Shown: positions 11,515 through 21,805 of the stretch, piece by piece
Layout: the number at the start of each line of letters is the position of its first letter
How positions within the stretch are numbered: position 1 is the stretch's first letter
Source of the DNA: Neonectria sp. B-13
Lineage: Eukaryota > Ascomycota > Sordariomycetes > Hypocreales > Nectriaceae
DNA: 64,000 nucleotides
Assembly (NCBI GenBank): GCA_002682825.1
Contig: NOKP01000020.1
Coordinates: forward strand, 558,001-622,000
Direction: 5' to 3'
Position numbers and translations under genes: made by a program
Notes under the pieces: generated by a model
The model's database searches: none
Told to the model about the DNA's origin: nothing
Seen by the model: the letters and a program-made list of their open reading frames with translations, nothing else

Positions 11515-11713
11515 TGACGTCAGCGATGCGCAACCAGCCCAAAACGTGTCATCGGCCACGCTTTCAAGGCATTTATTGGAGTAAAGGAAACCCCGGCAAC
11601 AGGTATTGGAATCGCCATTCGTCAGTGACAGACAATTCCAACTTTTGATGGCATTCGTTCACCAACCATCAGTATCACCCCTCTTGGTGGTGACGAATCG
11701 TGAAGTGACGTCA
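11515..11713. promoter_or_regulatory. two CRE palindromes (TGACGTCA)
   Basis: The exact 8-bp palindrome occurs at 11515-11522 and 11706-11713, within 420 bp upstream of the NTF2-like gene. This is the binding site of ATF/CREB-type bZIP factors. It may also serve as downstream sequence of the 12.1 kb gene, but its position fits the small gene's promoter. The rest of 11292-12144 shows no coding sequence. Confidence 0.5.
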
Positions 11714-12144
11714 ACCCCACCAAAACACCGTCATGAAACTCCGAATCATGATACAACCATCAAAGCCAAGCAGTAAATACACCAACATTCACCAAATTCG
11801 CATCAGCATTCGAGTCATCATAATCATTAAGTCATCCGAAGTATCTCATAAGAACACATACAAAGCTCCACCACTGTGTGCATAACCCAACCAGTTGGGT
11901 ATATCGTGACAGCAGAACCAAGCGGTACGCAATTAATCCCCTCCGTGCCCAGAACCAAATCGGGAATTTCACATTACCCAAATAGCTTTTTCTCTGAGCG
12001 CCCATAAAAAACGTATAACCATGGTAGGTGAGTCAAGGAAATTGGTGCGTCGTGCAGTGTATCGTCGTCTGTGGCTTCGTAGCCAGAAAAACTCTTGCAA
12101 AATAACCAAAACGTTCCCAATCCAAGTCGAAGAGTACATCCTTT

Positions 12145-15086
12145 TCAATGCAATCTTTCCTTAATCGCCAAAATTCCCGATACTCCCGGGCAGCATTTTG
12201 TGCTCATCTCATGATCGCACCACGAGCACTTCACTGTCATGGAAACTTTGCCCTCGAAACCCCTGGTCTCGGATGAGGACAAGACGCCCTCTGGGTTCGC
12301 CATCGCCTTGTACAGCTTCATGGGGATGTCGTGGTAACGCTTGCATCCGCAGCACACCACAAAAAGCTTTCCAACGCGGTCGCCTCCGTGGGGCCCGGGT
12401 TGGCTGCGGCTCGATTTTGTCGAGGAACGCGCATCCAGATTCGGTGTGCTCCTGGTGGCCTTGGGGCGAGCAGAATGAGACGAGTTGTCCAACTGTAGCT
12501 CCGAGGGCCTCAAGCGACCCTTGCTTCTTTCTCTCCGTCGTAGGGGCGGCGAAGCCGGTGTTGGAGTTGACCCATAGCCACTCTCACCCGATGAATCCAA
12601 GTCCCTTCTGTTGAAGGTTGGACTTCTTAGGTTCGCGTTTGAGAAGGCCTCCATCACTTTCTTTGCTGCCGCTTCAATAGGGTCAATTTCTTCGTCCGAG
12701 TGAGGCGAGTCAGCCAGCTGGAATCGATCATTCGGAAGGAATTGAGGTGATGCGGCTGCAGGCCAGTAAGGGCTGTATTGGATTCGCTCAGACTCGCCAG
12801 GCTTCAGGGTTCTTGACGGGTGCTCTGAGTCGGACTGAGCCGGTGAGGTATCTGGCGTGCTTGGAGGCGATGCGGACTGGAGAGCGTCCGAGTATGAGGA
12901 GTCGGATGAGCTTGTCGTGGGTCTCCAAGTGGGAATTGACTGCGCCGTCGTTGTAGCCATGTGCTCAGTGGAAGGTCGAGTGGCCTGTTTTTGCGATGAG
13001 GCATGACCGACATCAGTCTGCCTCGTTGTCTGGCCACCTGCCCGAGGTAGCGTCATCGTCTCATTCTTCAATGGACTCGCCAGAAGAGTCGGCGAAAATC
13101 CTCCTCTGGATAGGCTGCCCGAGGTCGAAACTGGCGAAGTCGATGCCTCCGAGGTGTTTCCACGTCCGAATGCAGATCTAGCAGTGTCCTTGAGATTCCA
13201 CTTCGCCGTTGGAGACGTTGGAGACGTCGGGGATTCCACGGGGAATGGTGTTGGGCGGACGCCAGCCGCGGTGTTCTCATATCGCACGCTTGGCGGAGTG
13301 GCATTGCGCCTCTCGCCGAGAGGCTTCCCGACGGGCTTTCTGTCGAGCCTTAGACGAAGGAATTCCTTGGAAGCCCTTGGTAGTTCGTCCTTGCTAGGCT
13401 CTGTCGGGGACTGTGCAGGCTGTGACCGACTCAGGAATCCGAGAGAATTTCTCTTTGAGCTCCTCCTTGGGGGTACCGGTGGGTTGGATGCGGCGGAGGC
13501 AGTTGATCCACGTCTGGGTCGATTGTTGGTCGACGATGGGGGGTATGCCGTCATATCCCTCTCGGTGGCGGAGCTTTTCTCCAATTCAACTGCCGGAGTT
13601 TTCATCTCGACCGGCTTTGAAATGGGATTATTGTGGACAATGTTGAGTGGCTTGATCACTTCTCTTTCGTTGGCAGCCTTCTCTCGTTCGTCATCCTTTG
13701 ACGCGAACTTGGAGTCGTGAGCTGTGGGTGGGCTCGTTTTGATATGAAGGCCACCCCGGCGAGTCAAGCCTGTCACATTGGCGTGGGCCGGTGTCTCAGT
13801 GGACTCCTCAATCTTTGTCTTTTGCTCCAGTTCATCCTCAGTGTCATCCACGGCGCATTCGTCACTGATGCTCGCGGCCTTCTTTCTAGCGCGAGCACTC
13901 CACAGGTAGATGTTGGCGGAGTCTCGCTTGGACGGGGATTTAGGCGACATCGCAGCTTGGTTCCTGGCATTAGACGTCTGGATGGAAATTGGCGGGTAGG
14001 CTCGACGTTGCGCATCAGCCTCCCTGTCCCGGCTGGGCTCAGGCGGAGTCTTGAGTGGTGTAAAGGAGCCATGTCCAAGGAACGACTTTCGCAAGGCAGG
14101 ATGCACCGTGCTGGTTCCCTTGGTCTGATCATCGTGGACTTTCTGTGAGAAGTCCTGCTTCTTCTTATCCAACTTGACGCCGCCAAGGAAACCAGAGGCA
14201 CTGGTCTGGTCCCAAGACCCGCGCCGAATCTCAAAGGAGTTTCGAATGGCAGAGGTTAGCGAGCCTGACCGCCCGCGCTTGGGCTTGTCGGAGGGCTCAT
14301 CCCCGGAGTTTTTACTATCCTTTCTCCCGATCGACAGTCCCAGAAGACTGGAGGACCGAGTCTTCTGTTTCGTTGGGCTCGTCGGGTGGGAGAGAATTTG
14401 TGCTTGGGTAACCAAAGTTGGCGAAGGAGGTGGCGCCTTACTTAGGCGTCTACCTCGGGGCTTGGTTTCGACGGGGATGGGAACCTGCTCCCTCCCTCTT
14501 CTCTCTTCTCGTTTTTCTTCTCGTTTCTCCTCGCGCTTCTCCTCCTTCTTCTCCTTCTTCTCTAGCTTCTGACGACCATACGCCTCCCAACTGGGTGATT
14601 GGCAAATGGATCTCTGCTCTTCAACATCCGGAGGGAAGGCAAAAGCGACCGTTTTATGAGTGGACTTGCCTGGCATCGACCCTGGTGCTGACCAATTCCT
14701 TGAGTGGCCGTATTCTTTGGGTATCGGCTTCCGGTGTATGATGGCCGGTGATTCAGAGGGATGTGAAAACAGAGGTGATGGCACAGGGCCATAATTTCGA
14801 ACGGGCGGAGGTACCTTCTTGCCGTCCTTGGGCACCAGCTCGAACCGGCGAGGCTGGGGAGCGGGACTTGGGGGGACGGAGCCAGATGAAGACGACTGAT
14901 GGGAGTTTGGTGCTGAGCCGTGTGCTCGGTGAAACTGTTAGGATCGGGAAACATTAGCATGGGAGTTGTGACGAGGAAAGGCATGTTTGGAAGGAACTGT
15001 CTCACCACCATCTTCTTCTCTAGAGAGAGCATGCGCTGCAAGCTGTTGGACCGCGCGCGGCCCTGGGGCTGGACAGACGCAGACAT
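12145..15086 (-). CDS. large disordered protein with cysteine-rich C-terminal domain, function unknown
   Basis: Two exons (15086-15006 and 14934-12145) give 956 residues beginning MSASVQPQGRARSNSLQRML. The intron donor is GTGAG at 15005 and the acceptor is CTAACAG just before 14934; phase 0 is kept. Most of the protein is Ser/Pro/Arg/Lys-rich and looks disordered, with a Lys/Glu run at about residues 145-170 that could form a single charged helix. The last 79 residues are different: compact, with cysteines at about 888, 889, 891, 930, 933, 941 and 942 (CCGC, CSWC, KCC), an arrangement that suggests zinc binding. No signal peptide or membrane helix is visible. The many SP/TP sites suggest phosphorylation. 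I do not recognise a named family; similar disordered proteins with a conserved tail are common in ascomycetes. Confidence 0.82.
14488..14575 (-). repeat. Lys/Glu-coding purine-rich repeat inside the disordered protein
   Basis: On the minus strand an imperfect purine-rich repeat encodes KEEKREEKREEKREE-type sequence. It is in frame and belongs to the gene. Such tracts change length easily and may form a single alpha-helix. Confidence 0.7.
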
Positions 15087-18000
15087 GGTTGATTCAGAGC
15101 GATGCTGAGATGATCTGCGATCGAGCTACCGGCGAGGTGCTTGTGAGGTGCGAGGCCACCCGACGCATACGAAATATGCAGTAGATAGTTCAATGATGTT
15201 TTGTGCGCGGTATGGCTTGCTGCAGAGAGCCGCGAGGGCGCTGGATGAATTGCAGGCGTCGAGGGCGTATGTGAGTGAATGATGCGGCTGGTGGGTAGAT
15301 GGCGGCGTGTTATGATTTGAGGCTCCAAATGTAACGGGCCGTCAGGTGGAGGGATTGGCGATGAGTTGTCGTGTTTGTGTAGCAAATGGTGTTGTTTCTC
15401 TTCTCATTGTCCTCCTTCTTTTCCTTCTTCTTGTTGTCCTTGTCAAAGATAGGACACACAAATGAAGCCGGAAAGCGAGAGACGGCGTTGAACGAGTGTA
15501 CGAAAAGCCCAGGGACACAGTGATTCGCCAACAAGAGGCGGTGGACGATATTTGGAAGAGGAGGGGGGGAGGGAGAAGAAAAGGCGGAGGGGAGTAGGCG
15601 TAGTCGCGTGATGGGGAGGGAATATGGTGATACGACGGTGTTGCTGTGTTGATGCAGGGCGGAAGAGATAGGTCAGGAGCAGAGCAGAGAAGTGCAGTGC
15701 AGATCAGGGCAGGACAGGGCAGACGAGACGAAGACGGAGAGAAGTAGGATCGGCTTCTCTCGCAAACAAAAAAGTTGTTGGGTGGGAGATGGAAATGGGA
15801 ATGGAGAAAGTGTGACAGCCGGGATCAGGCCTGTCAGGGATCGAGGAGCATGCTGCATCCATATGGCAAATGCAAGTGACTTGGTACTGCTGCTTATTAC
15901 TAGTACTGCTTGGCCTCTTTGTCGCCTTGATCCATCCGCGATGCCGATGGATGTGGACTACGTTATTTTTGCCAGCTGCGCGCCAACTGCCTGCAAAGTG
16001 CCAACCCCCGCTAGCTGCCAGCTGCCAGCTGAGGAGCAGCGGTGTTCCCGGTAAGCGGAATGCGGGATGCGGGATGCGGCCCCTTCCATCGAATTTAGGG
16101 TACTTCTCTTCGTATGGCTGTGCCATCAGCAGATGGATGGCCCGGCTGTTGTTGGGCAGGTTTCCCGTCGCTTACAAGCCCGGGCTTACAGGGCACATAA
16201 TGGATATAGGCCCTATAAACGGGGCATCTCGTACCCCCACCAGCATCGTGATGTTGCCTTTCAGTGATGATGGCCTCTATCGTGCTCTGGGCCGTCATGG
16301 GGTGATGCCACCGCTTCGCTTCCAAAGATTCCGTTGCGGTCATCGATTTAGCTGGTACGGAAGCACGCTTGGAGCGTGGCCACCTGCAGCTAAGCTAGAG
16401 CTGGAGGAGAGTTGCCAGAAAGAAGCAAGAAGCCTGGCCGCCACTGCTGGAGGCTTAATCGGCCGAGTGAATACGAACTGGCAAGGTGGGCACTAAGAAT
16501 CAGTGTGGCTGACCCAGGGTCCGCAGCGATTGGGTGTTGGGCGCACCCATCCTCACTCAGCACACCTCAGCGCCAATGGCACCACGACGACGGCGAGTTG
16601 CAGGCTCTTTGAGACTTGCAGGGGACTTTGACAGTGGAGGGGAGGATGGGCCGTGGTGGATGCCCCCGCGACGCCCGGCATGCCCCAGTTTCCCGTCCCA
16701 GATTTAGGGCCATCGACAAGGGTAAACCTACACAAGGTCCAAAAATAGCACCGCAGCCGTCGTCTATCTTGGGCATGTTCTCTGCGATTCTCCGGTATTT
16801 GCAGCGGATGACCGATGGAACTCCGGCCTTACGCCTCTGGGATATGGTTCCATCTTCGGGCCTCTTCACAAGCAAGGGCGAGAGGGCAATACCGAGGGGC
16901 CCGTGTTAGACGCCAACGACACCGTCTCCAGTGCATACGAGAACCGTGGATAGTAGGTTGTGGAGGGGGCAATGGTAGACGAGCTCCGAGAAACCAAAAC
17001 CTGCAGATGGGAAAGTGGCTGGATTGGTGCTCCTGGGCCATTGGTTTTCGGGTCTCGGGAGGCGGCGTCCCAGCTGGCTGTTGTGCCCGTGGAGGTAGGA
17101 GAATGAACTATTCGTACAGTCTGCATCCCACTAACAACACCGCACGAGGTTGATAGGGAGGCAAAACCCTCATTGGACCAACCGACCACCCCTGGTCATG
17201 CCATTCGTGCTTCGTTCAGCGCACAAAACCCGACACTACGCAGTGCACTACTGTACTCAGACCAACCCCTCCACGCCTGAAAGGCGAGACCTTGGCTAGG
17301 GCAATCTAGCTGTTGCATGCGGCCTTGCACGGCCCTGCGAGGCGATGCGAGGTGATGTGATGGTCGCGAGCAGTGGTGTTGTGCTGTTCGTGTTGCCGCG
17401 TGCTAGGCCCATCCTGGGGGCGGGCCCATGATCCATGCATGAAAGAAACCCATCCAGAGCGTTTTGCTGATGCGGTGTGGTGGTCCTGCAACTAGGTACG
17501 CGGATACGATGGCCGGACAATTGCACGTACCGGTGGCTCCTCCGGCCGCGGGCGATGACGACGGTGATGACGCCAGAGGCCGATTAATCAATCCCAAGCA
17601 AACCCATCTAACGTTGTAAATATCAGTACCATCGCAGCTTTGTCGGGGAGAGGCCGCAGGCTCAGGCCAGCAATGGAATGGAGCACCACCACCACTACCA
17701 GAGCAATGCACCTCAACAGGAACAAGCCGGGTCGCCGGCAAAACGGTGCCTGATCCTTTCGATGCAGCAGGTCGTGATCGGCGGTGCTGGGTGAGTGGCT
17801 CCAGTGATGGATCTCGTATTTTGGTTGCCCAGCGCCAATATTGATTGCGCAGTGAATGCTAAACCCTGTCACTTCGGGATCGATTTAGAATGCCTGGGTA
17901 AAAGTTGCCCCTCCTCGTCCCAATCCTTCTTCGATCGCTTCACGTGGGCTGCTCCTCGTAACTTTCCAGCTAACATGCGCTCGTCTTGCATGTCGCCGAG

Positions 18001-19302
18001 GGACTTAAACTGGTACCGACGTTCTCGACTGCCCGCCCTACCACCTAGGGTCGTTGATGGACGAGGGTACAGAAGCGTGGTGCTGCAAGCACTGAGGGAC
18101 CGGATGCAATGGCACGCTGACTACCTTCAGTTGAACCCCTCCACGAGCACACCCACCCACCCACTGACACTTTGACGGTGGTGGCGTTGCTTGTCGAAAG
18201 TTTACTACCCTACACCCTCACACCCAAATCAAATATTTTGGGGTTGCTTGAGAATTACACTCTATCGATGCTTGATTTTCTGTGTTGATTCTCTTTTTCA
18301 TTGATGGGGTCATTCTTTTATTCATTTAGAAACTTTTATCCCCATCTTGTGTCCCCCACCTTGAGCCTTTAGCTGGGTTGCGATGTCAACTTGAAGGGCC
18401 ATCAAATGTTGAACAAAAACACTTAAACAATCCCCCACGAACTCGCCTTTCTACGTTCCGAAAAAGAGATCAGCCCTTCCAGTGATTATGAGAATATTTT
18501 CCACAGGTCAACGAAACAGCCTGTGTTGTTGGGAGTCAAGTGCATCGGGTACACAGTACAGCGTGTACACCATAAACACCACTACTTGCTGCAGCGACGC
18601 TCTCTAGGATACGAGTAAGGTTGACCTGCATGACCTCGGTCCCATCCGGTGAGTTACACTCACTAAGGGACCTTGCAGTTCGATGAACAGCTCGCATCTC
18701 ATGCAATGGCCCTCCTTCCTTTGTCACCCAGGTCCATCTGTCGCCACCGGGACGGAGGAATGCACATTAAGGAGCGATGTAACCACAATTCGAGAGTAGG
18801 ACTGTCATCTCTAGTTGATTGAAGCGATATGGTCTTGAAGCAGGATGCTGCCTTTGGCTGCGAATCTCGTAGCAAAATGCGTAACGGTATCACCAAGAAC
18901 TAAATGTTGCTCAATCTGGGGGTTTGGAACATGTGTTGAGTAAGTAAGATGCTAACTTTATGGTGTGAAGTACCCTAAAAGTGGCGGTATCTGAGAGCAG
19001 AAACGAAACAGCCTTTGTCTTTTTGAGTTATTTGGTCTTCAGGTTTACATCGGGATGGCTTCCTTCCTCAAAGACCGGTGACTCGCACGGTCAGACCTGG
19101 AGCTGAAGTGGGGCGGATGGTTTACCTAAGCCCGGTGGCTAAATCCGCCGGGGCAATTTATCCGGCAGGGCATCATGTCCCCGCTCACGTGATGACCACC
19201 TTGCCACCCAGCCCACAACGATTTGCCAAATTCCCCAAAAATCTTTGGTGCGCCTCCGACGACGACTCACCATCCACATCACCACCAACTAAATCAATCA
19301 TC
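15087..19302. other. 4.2 kb without a recognisable gene
   Basis: The left part is promoter and 5' leader of the disordered-protein gene, including a pyrimidine/purine-skewed stretch near 15390-15440. From 15.7 to 18.2 kb the DNA is GC-rich, with short open frames on both strands but no domain, no conserved-looking protein and no consistent exon chain. 18.2-19.1 kb is AT-richer. The last 200 bp are the eS30 promoter. Confidence 0.4.
19185..19192. promoter_or_regulatory. TCACGTGA E-box palindrome upstream of eS30
   Basis: A perfect 8-bp palindrome whose right end is 111 bp upstream of the eS30 ATG. It is the Cbf1-type E-box. Cbf1 is known to act at ribosomal protein promoters in Candida albicans; its use here is inference. 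Confidence 0.5.
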
Positions 19303-19683
19303 ATGGGTAAAGTTCACGGATCTCTCGCCCGTGCCGGTATGTCGACCCCAATTTTCGTGATGCCCGTTTTTCATCGCCGCTGACATTTCCACAGGCAAGG
19401 TCAAGTCGCAGACCCCCAAAGTACGATTCCTCGATTCCCTCAGATCGCGTTCCGACGACCCCGATTACTGACCATCCCGCCCTGCAGGTTGAACCCCAGG
19501 AGAAGACGAAGGTCCCCAAGGGCCGTGCTCTCAAGCGCATCAAGTACACCCGTCGATTCGTCAACGTCACCCTGACCGGTGGCAAGCGAAAGGTGAGCAG
19601 AACGCCTTGCGTTGAGATGTCTTTGGGAGGAATGGGAGTGCTGACTCCGCCAACAGATGAACCCCAACCCCGGCGCCGCCTAA
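19303..19683 (+). CDS. RPS30: 40S ribosomal protein eS30
   Basis: Four tiny exons (19303-19336, 19395-19420, 19488-19592, 19657-19683) encode 63 residues, the same length as yeast eS30. The protein starts [20 protein letters not shown], continues [20 protein letters not shown] and ends [14 protein letters not shown]. All of these are diagnostic of the small-subunit protein at the ribosomal A-site side. Each junction is a good GT-AG pair and keeps the frame. There is no ubiquitin-like fusion, as expected for fungi. Because every exon is under 36 codons, the gene is easily missed. The short, intron-rich layout is typical of fungal ribosomal protein genes. Next downstream, in the same direction, is Y14. 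Confidence 0.96.
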
Positions 19684-20296
19684 ACGACTCGCTACGCAAT
19701 GCGAGGATAAGTGGTATTTGGAGGTTGGCTTGCGAAACCGTTCACCGATGGATGCTTCAATCAGCTCTGGGAAGATGGGTTAGTCGGGTCGCTTGATAGG
19801 CTGAGCACTCTCTACAGAAAAAAGAGGTGCAAAGAAGCACTACGGCCCTACGCGGCGTCTGGTGTCGGTTGTCAATACAACAAACATTTGTTCGCAATTC
19901 GAGATGCGCTTACGGCGCGGTCCTCTGTGATGACAATCTGGAAGATGCTGGCAAAATCCAACCTAGAGGAGAGCTCATTGGAAAACGATGAATTGCTCTC
20001 TGTTGCAGTGCACGTTTGACCCCATGATACCTTGGAACGCTGTAGCCATGTTTTTTGGCCCCGCCGTCTCACGCCGAGTGACTCACGCCGGCCGACGTAG
20101 CTTTCCTGGGCCTGACCTGCGACGAGGCCTTGCAAGATGGCGAGATTAGTTAAGCTACACTCGCTAGCAATGACTTTGAATAAGCCATCATCGGGATCAA
20201 CTTGAACCCCGGATTTTGTAGCTGCGGCCCCTTAAGATGATCCTGAATTGAGACACCTCAGGTGTCCAAGTCGACGAGCCCGTTCCAAATACTAAA
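19684..20296. other. eS30 3' flank and Y14 promoter
   Basis: No coding sequence is seen. It contains the eS30 3' UTR and leads into the Y14 promoter. Confidence 0.5.
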
Positions 20297-20304
20297 TCAC
20301 GTGA
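20297..20304. promoter_or_regulatory. TCACGTGA E-box palindrome upstream of Y14
   Basis: The same 8-bp palindrome as upstream of eS30, here inside ATCACGTGAT and ending 122 bp upstream of the Y14 ATG. The similar spacing in two neighbouring RNA/translation genes makes a shared factor plausible. Confidence 0.5.
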
Positions 20305-20425
20305 TATGAATTCTTGACGTTCAACGACGCCTCGTGCCCCGCGACGAGCTTCACTTCACCGCGACCACGCGCTTCCACGACCTCGCCATCCTCAATTCCG
20401 AACCCCCCACAATCCCACCTTCATA

Positions 20426-21004
20426 ATGGCCGACGTAGAGATGGACGTCGACGTCGTCGACGTCGACAATGCGTCACCCCCTCCCCCTGTGCGCAACGAG
20501 TCCGACATGCAAACGCATACCAAGGCCACCGCTGTGCGCTCCATCGAGGGCTGGATCATCGCCGTTACGAACGTCCACGAGGAAGCCGACGAGGAGGCGC
20601 TCCAGGACCTGTTTGGCGAGTTTGGAGAGATCAAGAACATGCACCTCAACCTGGACCGCCGAAGCGGTTACGTCAAGGTACGGAAGACAGAAGTGCCCTG
20701 GTTGTCTGGACGCATATTTATCGACGAGGCACTTGGCTGACGCTAGACTCTGCGATAGGGCTACGCCTTGATCGAATACACTACGCTGGAAGAGGCCCGC
20801 GCCGCCATCGACGGAGCCCACGATACGAAGCTGCTCGACCAGACCATCCAAGTCGACTTCGCCTTCGTGCGCCCTCCACCCGGCAAGGGTGGCCGCGGCG
20901 GTCGTGGTGCCGGCGGTCGCAGAGGAGGACGCAGCCGCAGCCGTAGCCGCAGCCCCATGCCCAAAGAGCCTGAGGCACGGGAAGAGGGCGAGGAGCGCGA
21001 GTGA
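20426..21004 (+). CDS. Y14 / RBM8A-like RNA-binding protein (exon junction complex)
   Basis: Two exons (20426-20677, 20759-21004) give 165 residues. An acidic N-terminus ([15 protein letters not shown]) is followed by a single RRM: RNP2 is [11 protein letters not shown]1 is built across the intron as GYVK+GYALIEY, and the fold ends [14 protein letters not shown]. The tail is Arg/Gly/Ser-rich ([11 protein letters not shown]). GYVKGYALIEY followed by the VDFAFVRPP ending is the Y14 signature (human Y14 has GYLKGYTLVEY and FVRGPP). Known role: with Mago nashi, the core heterodimer of the exon junction complex left on spliced mRNA in the nucleus. The intron is 81 nt; if retained it would stop translation before RNP1 is complete. 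Confidence 0.93.
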
Positions 21005-21805
21005 AGAGAGGGAGAGGACACGCGGGTTTAGGACAAAAAGATGCTCTGAGGCGTCAAGAGAACAGTTAAAAGTACAAGCATAGAAGGGAATTGCCGGTGT
21101 GTCTTTCCAAGATGGTCAAGAGCACGTCGGTACGTCTAGTCTCTTCCTACGAGGTATGCCGACCCTATCCTGGCTCATCGACACGCCTCTGACCGACCAG
21201 CAGCAGATCAGAAGAAGATTGGAGATATACGCCCTTTTGGCCATTGGTATTCCCTCAATGATCGGGACGAGAGGTTGGTGCGTACACGATGGGGAAACAA
21301 TACTTAGACCTGGCTATGCGCTATCTAAGTTTCTGGAACGCCGTCTTGCTTGGATCTTTCGAGGCAAGACATGTATCGTGATAATCAATGTTAAATTGGG
21401 AACACAGCAGTGCTGAAGGCGGCTTTGAGTGTATGGTACTTTACTGATCACAACTGTCGAACTGGAACACTGAAATGAAGCGACGCAATTCACATGCTAT
21501 TCTCTTAATATGACCACACATAATTTGTGTCTGTCTTGGAATGCCATTTCGATCCTGAAGCCTACTTGGGCTTCGGGTACTAACTTCAACAAAGGAGTGA
21601 CAAGAATAATCAGACAATCCCAATATCTTCCCAACCCGATCATCCTGGCGGCGCAGAACCTTTCGTTCCGTCCAACAAACCTGCCGGCAGCGGGTAATGC
21701 CACTCCTCAAAACACCCAAGTGAAGGACTCCTTCACCTGAAACTTGGTTGTTCGCCTGTCCTGGTTAGCATTCTTGCCAAGTATTCGCCTGGGTCTCTAC
21801 TCTTC
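21005..21805. other. convergent 3' region between Y14 and the GH3 gene
   Basis: No coding sequence is supported. Two genes end toward each other here, so this should be 3' UTRs and terminators. Confidence 0.5.
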
